From: Monosiga brevicollis MX1
Taxonomy: Eukaryota; Opisthokonta; Choanoflagellata; Craspedida; Salpingoecidae
DNA: 64,000 nt
Direction of reading: 5' to 3'
Assembly (NCBI RefSeq): GCF_000002865.3
Contig: NW_001865041.1
Coordinates: 516,421 to 580,420 of the forward strand
Both the position numbers and the translations under genes were made by a program. Positions 1 through 10,058 of the stretch are shown here, one piece after another. Numbering within the stretch: the first letter of the stretch is position 1; each line of letters opens with the position of its first letter. Under the pieces are notes generated by a model that made no database searches, was not told the DNA's origin, and saw nothing but the letters and a program-made list of their open reading frames with translations.

Positions 1-146
1 ACGAGACGAGCCACACACAGGCTACGACTACCCCAACACTCAGGCACGAGACGAGCCACACACAGGCTACGACTACCCCAACGCTCAGGAACGAGACGAG
101 CCACACACAGGCTACGACTACCCCAACTCTCAGGAACGAGACGAGT
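1..146. repeat. 45-bp tandem minisatellite
   Basis: Three nearly identical 45-base units lie at 1-45, 46-90 and 91-135, followed by the first 11 bases of a fourth. Each starts acgagacgag and ends in a variant of ctcagg. Units differ at only a few bases, for example cacgctct variants near the end of each. The array continues off the left edge, so its full length is unknown. There are no unique spacers between units, so it is not a CRISPR array. Confidence 0.95.
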
Positions 147-571
147 CAAAAGCTAGCATACAAAGACAGTATGACGTACCTTCTGCGCCAAAGGTTTTGA
201 CATTGCGAACAAGCAACGCAAGCAGCACGACTTGAGTGACAGCAGCACGCGAACTATCCTTTGTAATTGCCAAACATGGCCCAAGCCTGGAAAAACTGGC
301 AGATACACAAGCTCCCTTGAGGCTGATGACTTTTATTCATTCTTATGATCATCATTATTATTACATAGGATTCATCCGCATACATGGCCATACCACAATC
401 GACAAGCAAATTGAAATCGCTGATTCACATGCCCCCACCCACCCCCCCCCCCCAAAAAAAAAAAAATCTGATTGTAAATTGGAAAGAAAGATCGATCGCG
501 ACGGGCTAAAGCAATAATGAGAAAACGCAGCGGCTCCGCCGTCCCCATGGAAAAGCAACAAAATCTCCACC
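147..571. other. 3' flank of the tyrosine kinase gene
   Basis: No gene is supported here. The stretch holds a homopolymer run (about a dozen C followed by a dozen A) near 437-470. It is downstream of the kinase-SH2 stop codon, so it probably includes that gene's 3' untranslated region. Confidence 0.5.
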
Positions 572-3500
572 TCAGCTTGTTAGCTTCACATCACAGCTAC
601 GACCTAGACAAGCCTCGAGGCTTCCCTTGTGCTTCATGTGATAGTTGATCAAATCCGGAATTGAATCAAACTCTGGTCCATAAAAGCGATAGCGGCCGCT
701 GTAAAGCCACAGTTGACAAAAGACCCCCAAGCCACGAGTCACGGAAAAGCATGAGTTTGGCGAGGCAGTGAGCAGCTCGGTCAGAAGCTCAACGCCTGGC
801 TTTACCCAACATTGCAAAGCTGCTTGGCAATTGCAAACACCAAACATTCGTGCATTTCTTGAAGGCGTGATCGTGCGTACCTGTCTAACCGCTGAATGCG
901 GTAATGGCGAACTTTGGCCTGAACAATCACGTCGAGTGTAAAGTCGTTGGGACTGCTGCTAGACTGGCGAACCAAGAACGAGCCCTCCAGCTCTACAAAA
1001 ATGGCAAGCAAGCCATTGTGTGCGTCAAGTCACGTCGCAAAGATGCCGACAACAAGTGACCCTACGACGTACCGGCAATGTTGCCCTGTGATAACAGCAG
1101 GCGCTCGGCAGCAATTTTGGAGATGCTGCCATGAAAATAAGGCATGGAGTCTGCAGCCACAGCCATGATGCATGATGCAATGAGAGGACGGCGAGGTCAC
1201 TTGACTCAATCTTGCTCGCGAACTTCCACTAGACGCCCCCCATACCTGAGCCAGAAATCAGCTCCTCATCATCGTCAGGCAAGGCTGGCAAACGCTTCGT
1301 TTGCACGTAGGTGGTATGATCAGTCAGCTGTGAATAAGGCGCCGCCCCATCCTCAGCCGGCTAAAGATAAAAAAAATTGACCAATGTCCCAATAGACAAA
1401 CGGAGGGGCGTGAGTTATGTTCTCCCTGCAGGTGTGTGCACCATGAAACCGTCCATCCGAACAAACGCGACGACAAACCGGCTGCACGTTGATGTCGCTA
1501 AAGGTCAGTTTTTTGTATGGACTGGCTTCGACGCTGTCCGGGTCCTCTTGCGCTACGCGGAACATACGGCCGAGATCGCGAACCTGTCGCTCTTCCTCGG
1601 CGTGCGTAATTTGCAGGTGCCCGGCATGCAGGTCTGCAATGGTCTCATACAGTTTTCTGGGTAGAAAAAACCACCAGAGTTGACAGTCGTCAACTAACCG
1701 CAGGATGGGCGCTTTTATTGCAGCAAGGGTCCGATGGCACATACTTGAAGGAAGGACGCTCATCAGGGTTCTCATACCAACACGTGCGCATCATTGCGTA
1801 AACATTGTCAGGACAGTCATCCGGGATTGGCAGTCGCAGGCCGTTCATCAACTATCCCAGAAACGATCAAATAATGATGAGGGCCGAGGCCCATCCAGCA
1901 CTGATTTGCGATCACTGGCCCAGAAGTACCATGCCACACAGACAAAACGACCCAATAGTTTTCACATGTTATGCGCACCTGCAGCGGCAAAACATCGTTG
2001 CTCACGCCCTTGTACGGCATGTCACCGTAGGTGAAGATCTCGTGACAAACCACACCAAAAGACCTGAACGAATTTTCAAGCAAAATTGAGGAGGAAGTGG
2101 GGGGGCGGGATGCGTTCACACAGTGCTGGTTGACAGTGCTTACCAGACATCAGTTTTGAGGGTGAACTTGCGAGTGTCCAATGATTCAATGGCCATCCAG
2201 CGCAAAGGCAGGGCATCATCCTTGTCGACAAAGTAATAGTCCTCGTCCTCGAGGATCTGACGTGTCATGCCAAAGTCGCCAATCTTGATGATGGCGTTAC
2301 TGTCCACAAGGCAGTTGCGAGCAGCCAAGTCCTGTGTGGCACGAGGTCGTTGCGTCATGATTAACCAATCAATCCCTGTCTGAATCAATGCTGTTTCATC
2401 CAATTTGCAATCAGGTTGATCAAAATGACTTACGCGGTGGATAAACTGTTTGGTGGCCAAGTAGTGCATTCCGGCGGCAATGTTGCCCATCATGCGCAGC
2501 CGTTCTTCCACATTGAGAACAAACTGCTCCTGCTTCAACTTGCGCAGCAAGCTACGCAAGTCGCCGAGCTCGCAGAGCTCTGTCACGATGCACCAGGGCT
2601 TTTCCGAAGTCACAACACCAATCAGCCGCAGAACTACCACGGAAGGAAAGAACATGAGGACAGCGCGAACCATCTGGCTATCAGTACAGGCGCGAGAGGT
2701 TGAGGAGCAATTGTGTGTGCCTTGTTTTCGGGGCCATGAGCGCAAGCGACAACAAAGCATGCAAAGCGCCGCTGTGTGTTGAGCTAACCATTGTCGTGCT
2801 TGAATTCCATCATGATCTGAGCTTCAAGTAGAAAGTAGCGCGGTGCTTTTTCATCATCATCCTCTGACTTGAGCGTTTTGATGGCCACATCCAGTTGCTT
2901 GCCACTGATCTCTGTGTAGCGACCTCTAAAAAAATCACCAAAATTGCCCTGTTGCATCCAACAGCCACCGTAAAGCAAAGGTTAGGAAAAGAACGCAGGA
3001 AACGTAGCAATAATACACCAAAGGGGTGGCGCATCTGCTGGAGAGGGGCAGAATGACATACATGCCCCAGTTGCTCGAGTTGTTGAATACGGTTCACGGC
3101 GAGTTGCACCGACTTGAGATGGCTCTGGATGTCTGACACGACCACAGATACAGAGGTCATGTTCAGCTTGTTCTGGTCCACGATGGAGCCATCTGGGGCG
3201 CGCATGGTCAATTGGCCGTCATCGCCCACGGTGATCAGTGAATAACCCTTCGGCACGCGTTTTGGCCCGGGGGCGCTAGCACTTGTGGGTGAGCCCTGAG
3301 CGTCCGGTTTGCGCATGACGCGCGGCTGCAGATAGGCATTGGCGGCCGCACTGTTGTTCACTTGCGACGAGCGGGCAGGTATGGCGGGCGCATTCTGATA
3401 CTCTGAGGTTGCAGCCATGGGGTCTGACACAACCGATGATGGCGTGGCGGGCGCAGCACGACGGGCCGGCACGGCCGGGGCTGCAGCTGCATTGGGTCCG

Positions 3501-4816
3501 CTCGCCATACCAGCCAGCATAGGATCAGCCACGGCACGTGGGGCGAGCATGGGGTCGGCAGGTGCGACACGCGGTGGAACCGCCGGCATGTCGTGGCGCG
3601 TCGGGGGTCGAGGTGGAGGCACCGAATCGGCAGTGACTGGGTTTGCTGGCGAAGAAGTGGGCTGAGCATGTGGATGTGAGTGTGCTGGTCGAGGCGGGGG
3701 GGTTGAGTCGACCGTATTCGAGGCAGGCTTGGCCGCGGCAGGTGGGCTGGCCGTGGCAGGTGGGCTGGCCGTGGCAGGTGGGCTGGCTGGCCCAGCCATG
3801 AGCATGCTATCGGGGCCCGTCCCAAACATGCCGGTACCGCTATCACCAAGTCAGGCAGAGCCACAAGTGAAGGTGGAAAGCTTGTGGCAAACAAGACGAT
3901 CAAAAGAGTCGCATGACCAAACAAGAAGGGCATCCTTGTGAGTGTGGAGTTGAGGCGATACCTGCTAGGTTTTTGACGCAGGGTGGTCTTCTTTTCATCT
4001 GCAGCCACCAGACCACTTTGCGGCCGCTCGCGCACCCTGGAATGGAGTTGCAGGCAAGTGAACACCACGCGAGATTTCACTCCGGTTGTTTTGCGCGTAA
4101 ACCAGGACATGAACATACGTAGGCTGTGCGGTAAGGGATGGCGCATGACTGCTCAGCGGCATATTCATCCAACGGCATGGGGCAAGCACACGAACATAAG
4201 GGTGAGTCTGAGCAAACTTCTCGCGCTCGGTGCGGTTTGGTCGCATTGCATTAACGAGATCTGAAAAGAGAAGAGAAACACAGCCATGAGGTGCTTACAC
4301 TGGATTGGGAAACATCTCCGTGGTGCTGTCGTGCAGATGAGCATCCTCGTTTTCTGCAATATGTACATCGCAGCAGAACGACGTGAATTCGCAGGCCGCC
4401 GATTGCTCAAGGTCCACTGATACGGAAAGGACGCACTTTTGCCCGCACAGAGCATGACTAAAACCACCAGACCGCAGAGAAGCACCACGGCAAGAATGGG
4501 TTGTGTAGGAGTTGTGCCCCAACCCTCGTGGTCTGTACCGGTCCCTAGAGATAGGGACAGGGCGTAAAAGAGAGAGAGGGAGAGAGAGAGAAGCAGAGAG
4601 TGTGTGAGAGAGAGAACACAACAGAGAAGAGAGTGAGGAGAAGCAAGAGTGTCGCAAGACAGTCAAGGTGAGCAAGCAGCAAAGAACAGTCAGCAACCAA
4701 CCATGCTCGGGCGCCAAAGGGTTGCGCGTTGGCTGGCCAAGGACGCTGAGGGGCAGGCAGACGGCAATCAGCAGCAAGGCCGTGACCACACCATGTCGAG
4801 CGGATGATGATGCCAT
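572..4816 (-). CDS. Membrane tyrosine kinase with C-terminal SH2 domain
   Basis: Multi-exon gene read from 4816 down to the TGA at 572-574. The first exon encodes a signal peptide of about 27 residues ending LSVLG. A phase-1 join then gives only about 27 outside residues before a membrane helix (LAVVLLCGLVVLVMLC, near 4480). Inside come a linker (4246-3995), a proline-rich stretch with PPPRP and PAIPAR motifs (3830-3070), and a tyrosine kinase domain. The kinase shows the loop GHGNFGDF (near 2950), VAIK, the split HRDLAARN, DFGMTR (near 2280), an activation loop with paired tyrosines, LPLRWMAIESL and CWYENPDERPSF. A tail with YSQL and TTYVQT motifs (1370-1230) leads in phase into a full SH2 domain with SFLVRQSSSS (near 975) and FYGPEFDSIPDL. 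The intron after RPSF is not firmly placed. The kinase parts and the SH2 could be two genes, but exon phases join them cleanly. Confidence 0.85.
3737..3790 (-). repeat. 18-bp in-frame coding repeat
   Basis: Three copies of an 18-base unit (gtggcaggtgggctggcc on the plus strand) encode repeated SPPATA in the proline-rich inner segment of the tyrosine kinase. The unit length is a multiple of three, so copy-number change keeps the frame. Confidence 0.85.
4566..4640. repeat. GA-rich tract in kinase intron 1
   Basis: Purine-rich on the plus strand, so CT-rich on the coding strand. It lies between the signal-peptide exon and the membrane-helix exon, just upstream of the splice acceptor ctctag, and may act as an extended pyrimidine tract. 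Confidence 0.8.
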
Positions 4817-5596
4817 GATGCAGAGGCCTGTGCAAGAGCAAGGCTTGGCGCAATCCGATCCGCCTTGAGCTGCACGCGGTGCTTTGACGCAAGCGGGTCA
4901 GGGCCAATGGCGAGGATTAAAAGGGGCGGGCAGTCGCCCTGTGGTGCCGTGCCAGATGACGGGCTACAGCCCACCGGCTTGAAAGAACGCCGCTCGCTGT
5001 AGGCAAAAGAGAAAAGAAAAACAGTCCGAGCATTCATGCCATGCATAAAGTAAGACCAGGAACGGGAATGGCCGTGCTTCGTGACCCGGTACGTCTGGGC
5101 ACTCCTGGCATGAGGAGCACTTGAGCCAAGAAAGAGCACGGGGCGGTGATGAAAGACGTACCGCCGCGAGGTGGCTGCTGGCGGGTCGAAGCAGATGAGT
5201 TTAAGCGACTGTCCAACCTACAAAGGCAATGGAACGGAGCAGAGATTCGCACAGGGAGCAATTGTGACCATGAGCCGGCGCCATTAGATCCTGAGCCTGG
5301 AGTAACCTGGCTTCGACCCCTCCCCTTCGACACGAGAGCACTGTCGCCAACAAAAAAGAGGCAACCCCAACGTGCAAAGGACCATGTGACCAGGAAAGAA
5401 AGCCATTGGCGAGACCAGGCTGGCAGCGTGCGCATTCGCACAGACAGACAGCAGACCAAAGACGACCCGAGCCAACCAGCCGACCGAGTCACACACACAC
5501 GAACGCACACACACACACGCACACATCAGCACAAGTCACCAGCTCACCTGGACAAGAGCTCGCAAGTTTATGCTCTCTCTCTCTCTCTCTCTCAAT

Positions 5597-5637
<41 letters not shown>

Positions 5638-6233
5638 TCTCTCTTTAGTGTACAGCTCATATCGGCATTGACAGGCATCCGCCTTCTTTTGTCTCTCACT
5701 CACTTTTGTAACGTCACGTTTTACACGTTGGTGTTGGTGGTGAGTGACCCCAAAAGCTTGAGGGCACACACACACAACACATACAGACATACTCAAAAGG
5801 GGGCGTTACACGTAACATCATACCACGTAACATCGCAACATATCACACTTTCACACACACTTCACACACACTACTACGATGTTCACACCCCACATTCTCT
5901 GTGTTAGGCTTGATAACTAGACTTGCTTCTGTCGTGTGTAAGCTCGTCCCTCTGATGCTCGAATTCGCACCCACACTCTTCGTTCGACCTTTGTCCTGGT
6001 TTGGGCTCGAGCTACCATGTGAGAGTGTGATGCGATGCTCGACCACTTGTCAGACATGACATGGTGTTGAATGTCAGACTTTCATTTGGTAGTTGGTCGC
6101 TCAGAGGGGACCGGGGGTTTTGGCGGTTCAAGAGAGAGGGGAGTGAGAGATCGAGCGCAGAGCGCGACAAGACGCGACAGGGGCGGCGGTTCGGGTGACG
6201 TGCAAGGTTGCCACCTTCCATCACACCGGCAAG
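4817..6233. promoter_or_regulatory. Divergent intergenic region, kinase (-) / THOC3 (+)
   Basis: A 1.4-kb interval between two start codons pointing away from each other, so it should hold both promoters. It contains CA repeats near 5491-5525 and a long CT tract at 5572-5645. The reading frames present are biased by these repeats and show no recognisable protein. Confidence 0.5.
5491..5645. repeat. CA and CT microsatellites
   Basis: An imperfect ACACAC tract (5491-5525) is followed by about 70 bases of CTCTCT broken twice by caattcat. The CT strand is the coding strand of the downstream THOC3 gene. Confidence 0.9.
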
Positions 6234-7973
6234 ATGAACTTGCAGGAGTTGCAAAAGTTGTATGCCAATGCCGAGTCCCGCACGCATGCCCTTCGCAGCA
6301 ATGGGCACAGCAAAACAGTGAGATCTTGTGCTGAACCGGTGCATCGACCCGTGAAGGTGACTCTTCTTGAGTAGACTGACCGACCCGCTAACCTCTTCTT
6401 CACTGATACAGATCCATGGCCTACGCTTCAATGCCGATGGCACCTTGCTGGCCTCAAGCGGCATTGACAAGCTCGTCATTGTGCACGAGCCCGGCACCAA
6501 CGGGCAGTTTGTACGTCTCGTGATCCCACGTAGACCCACGCGCCTGGTGCCACCCGCAACTCACGTTGAACACCCGTGGCTAGGAGGAAGCAGTCAAACT
6601 TGAGGGGCACACCAGTGCCGTAGATCAAGTGGCCTTTCACCCGCAGAACACCAACATCCTGGCCTCTGCCTCGGATGATAAGAGCGTCAAACTGTGGGAT
6701 GTCCGTGGTACGTTTTGACTGCCCATGCCCACTTCTGTCCTCCTTCAAAGACCCCGTGATCATGACGTTTCTGCCTCACTTCAGCGCCGTGCCGCATTGT
6801 TACCCTGTGCAGCCAAGCAGCGTGAAACAACGTCCGTCACCACGGACGACGGCAACATCAACCTCAAATGGCATCCAGACTGCAACCTCCTGGCTGTGGG
6901 CAACCGCGTACGTTTGCTCGGTGGCTCGTGACCTGTCACCTCTTTGCCTCTGACGGTCATCAACAGGCGTGTTGGCGCTTGCTTGGACTTGCTGCTGAGC
7001 TGCTCAAGACCTCGTGCCCAATACCATGACCCCGTGCCCAATACCATGACCCCGTGCCCAAACCGTGACCCCGTGCCCAATACCGTGACCCCGTGCCTGC
7101 TGATGGACGTGGATTGCTTGCAAATTGCTCTGCTCTGGTCCGCAGTCGGATGTCATTACGCTCTTTGATACACGCACCTGGCAAGCCTTGACCACTAAAC
7201 AGTATGAGATTGAAGTCAACGGCCTGAGTTGGAACAATGATGCCACGGGCTTTTTCCTGACCACGGGTCGTGGTACGTGCCCCGTCTTGACGCACACCCC
7301 ACCCCAGCAACACAAGTCGTGGGGTCATTGGCCCGCACTCATCCAGCGCCTCCCATCTTGGCGTAGGCTCAGTCCGCGTGCTCCATCCTGAGACCCTTGA
7401 GCCTCTCTGTGAGGACCTCACGGCCCACACTTCAAACTGCCTCTCTATTGAATTTTCGCCCTGCGGCCGGTTTGTGGACCGTAACCGGCAACTCTTTATG
7501 CATGCCAACCCGACACTCGAAACTGCGAATGGTGTACTGGGACCTTCTCACAGCTTCGCTGGCTCGGCCTGGCCCAAAACTTAGATACTTTGCCACCGGC
7601 AGTGCCGATGCAACCGTGAGCCTGTTCGACGCTCATGAGTTGATTTGCTTTCGCACGCACAATTCTCTCGATGGTGTTGCGCGGAGCATTGGTTTCAGCT
7701 ACGATGGCGACGTCTTTGCAGCTTGCTCGCCTCAAGATCACCTCGACCTGGTACGTCCACGTTTTGGGAGAGCAGCAAGTCGTGGTCCTCCGTCTCTCGC
7801 ATCTCACGCTTTGCATACGTTGCTTTCAGATCCACACCGAGTCCGACGCCGTTTTGCACTCAATCAAGACTGGTAAGGAGTCAAATGCCGTGACCTGGCA
7901 CCCCACCAAGCACATGGTCGCCCTTGCGCACTCTGATTCCAGCCTACCCGCCATCAAGATTGTCGGAAGCTGA
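6234..7973 (+). CDS. THOC3: THO complex subunit 3 (WD40 protein, Tex1/THOC3)
   Basis: Multi-exon gene from ATG 6234 ([15 protein letters not shown]) to TGA 7971-7973. The first exon ends at HSKT and splices in phase 0 to [17 protein letters not shown]. The exons spell successive WD40 blades: [98 protein letters not shown], and a last blade with [18 protein letters not shown]. The stretches [10 protein letters not shown] and [12 protein letters not shown] are hallmarks of THOC3 in animals. The protein belongs to the THO/TREX complex, which couples transcription to mRNA packaging and export in the nucleus. One intron carries a minisatellite. The gene is divergent from the kinase and convergent with the carrier. 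Confidence 0.93.
7012..7099. repeat. 20-bp intronic minisatellite
   Basis: About four copies of cccgtgcccaataccatgac, with one shortened unit, lie inside a THOC3 intron just before the exon that begins with [13 protein letters not shown]. Confidence 0.9.
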
Positions 7974-8224
7974 GCCAAGTCAGCCCGTGTTTCTCACCAT
8001 GCTAACCGAATTGAACAATGAGACAAAGCGAAGGAATGCAACTTCTTTTTTTTTTTTTTTTTTCTGCACGTGCAAAAATGCGCGTAGGAGATTTACTTTT
8101 GATGGCCGGGCAAATGAATTTCAACACACACACACATTCATTGGCATACTCTAACTCATTCTCTGATGGATATGCATTGGCGCGTGAGACAGAATGCACG
8201 GGCTCTCTCTAAGCAGGTCTGCAG

Positions 8225-9380
8225 CTAGATGTCATGCCCGTCCTGGCGCGCCTTGGATTTGCGCACTTGCAGACGCAACATGTCAAAGGTCACAAAGACA
8301 GCAACACTAAAGGCAGACACATGAATCCAGAGCGGCACAACACCCTTCCACAGGCTGAGGACCCCTTCATTCCGAATCATCTTGGTCAAGGCGTCAATCG
8401 GTCCGCTATAGAGAGGCTTGCCATCGGGGCCGAGCTCATTGCGATAAATGCGCGTCTTGATGCAGTCGAGGGGGTTGCCCAAATAGGCACCAAAGAAGCC
8501 GGCACTCAAGGAACCGAGGAAGAAGAGCGGAAGCCCATCTTCCATGCCATAATGCTTGCGCAAGAGATCTTTGGTGAGATCATAGGCCGTAACCTCGGCC
8601 ATGTTTTGCCAGGCCATACGTGGCACGGCAATCTTGAGGCCGTGGAAGAGACCCGCAACGCCCTCCGTGGCCATGATGTACTTGAAGCAACTGACAGTGC
8701 CCTTGAAGGGTACCTTCTGACCCGGTGCAGGCTTGATGGAGGCTTGCAGCTTGGTTTTGACCAGATCAGCCGGGTTGGCAAACACCATGGCCACCGCCCC
8801 AGTCGAGGAGGAGGCCAGCATGCGCTGCCACAGCTGGACCTCCTTGAGCTCGCTTGGATCTGTGGGCTTTTCAAAAGTGCCATAGTTCAGATAGCTGATG
8901 GTCGGATCATAGAGGCCCAAGCGCATGGTCCCCGCAATGCTGTGCCGCAATAATCCGGATGGCAGACCCGCCATGAGCGCCATCAAGCCCTCATTTCGCC
9001 CCACCTTGATCATGGAGTCAAACATGCCAGTGAACTTGACTGCGGGGCCACACGAAAACAAAAGGGTGTGATGAGGCCAGCAACTTGGAACGAAGAGATA
9101 AATAGAAGCAACAGACCACGACACAATCAGAAGGCCCAACATGTACTCTTCAATTGATCTTGAATCGGTCACCAAAGCCAGTCAGGGCCAGCGGGACCCA
9201 CCTTCACCAGGTAGAAGAGCGCGGCTGCCCTGAATTTGGAGCCGCACTTTGGCCACCTCAAAAGGATAGGTCACGGCCTCCGCCACACAGGAGGCAGCCA
9301 AGGAGCACAGCAAGTTTTCGCCGCCACTCAGTGGGTACTTGGTCAGATCGACGCCCTGCGCCGTCACCTTGACAGCCATG
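8225..9380 (-). CDS. Mitochondrial carrier, UCP/dicarboxylate-like (SLC25)
   Basis: Two exons joined in phase (…LLPGE to VKFTGMFDSM) give about 305 residues, the normal length for SLC25 proteins. All three repeats show the carrier signature: PFEVAKVRLQ, PADLVKTKLQ and PLDCIKTRIY. RLGLYDPTISYL and the C-terminal EGVLSLWKGVVPLWIH followed by VFVTFDMLRL resemble the uncoupling-protein and dicarboxylate/oxoglutarate branch more than ADP/ATP or phosphate carriers. It should span the inner mitochondrial membrane six times. The substrate cannot be read from the sequence. Start chosen at MAVKVTAQGVD (9380). An upstream in-frame ATG at 9445 would add 22 residues. Confidence 0.9.
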
Positions 9381-9558
9381 GTGCTAGCGGTTTGAGTCGC
9401 CAACTCTTTGAGGTCAGTGTCTTGACCACTATTGAAGGTGCACAATGCGGTACAGCGCTTGATCCGGGATTGATTAGAGTCGCCAAACTAGCCTCTGCTG
9501 TTACCCAGTCCTACAGCACACGGAACAAGCCCAGAATCAACAATGTGACCTCGATGAG

Positions 9559-9993
9559 ATGAGCATCGGCCCTGCAGATACGGGATCTCCACCCTGTAGC
9601 CCTTATCAACGACTGGCCAGCCCCCCCTTGCCTCCCTCGGAACACGCCTATCCCCTCGACTCGTCAGCGGTCAATCGTTCACTCTTTGCGCCCCTTGATA
9701 ACCAAGAGCACAATTCTTTCCCCCCTCCTGCCGCCAAACGCACACGTCGTGAGCTGCACCCGTACCTGCACCCTCGTTCGCCCAAGAACAAGAAAAAGCA
9801 GAAGCAGAAAAAAAAAACATCAACATCTTCCATCTCACAGTTTGTGCGCGCTGACATCGCAACGCTACAACAGCACTTTCAAACCTCTGCCATCGAAAAG
9901 ATGACATTTATTCGAGATGACATTTATTTATTTAAGAGAGCTGGTGTTTATCTTGCTTCGGTTAGTAAGGAAGGAGTTGAAAATTTCATCTAG
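9559..9993 (+). CDS. Possible small basic protein, unrecognised
   Basis: An uninterrupted frame of 144 codons between the divergent carrier and the TSNAXIP1-like gene. The N-terminal half is Pro/Ser-rich, followed by a Lys-rich block (KKKQKQKKK) that would suit nuclear localisation, then a helical-looking tail (FVRADIATLQQHFQTS). No family is recognised. The poly-A tract encoding the lysines makes a chance open frame quite possible. It lies only 65 bases before the next gene's start, so it may instead be part of the promoter. Confidence 0.25.
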   Translation: MSIGPADTGSPPCSPYQRLASPPLPPSEHAYPLDSSAVNRSLFAPLDNQEHNSFPPPAAKRTRRELHPYLHPRSPKNKKKQKQKKKTSTSSISQFVRADIATLQQHFQTSAIEKMTFIRDDIYLFKRAGVYLASVSKEGVENFI

Positions 9994-10058
9994 CTAGCAA
10001 CGCGTGCGTGAGAGGACAGCCAGCCGGGCAAACACTCGTGCTCGTGTGAAGGAGTGCC

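Noticed and set aside
1-146. CRISPR array
   Set aside because: Units are contiguous without spacers, and the genome is eukaryotic.
3358-4146. 262-codon Pro/Arg-rich frame overlapping the kinase
   Set aside because: Shadow frame of the proline-rich exon; the kinase frame joins cleanly to neighbouring exons.
8225-9380. ADP/ATP carrier
   Set aside because: Lacks the RRRMMM motif; sequence fits the UCP/dicarboxylate branch better.
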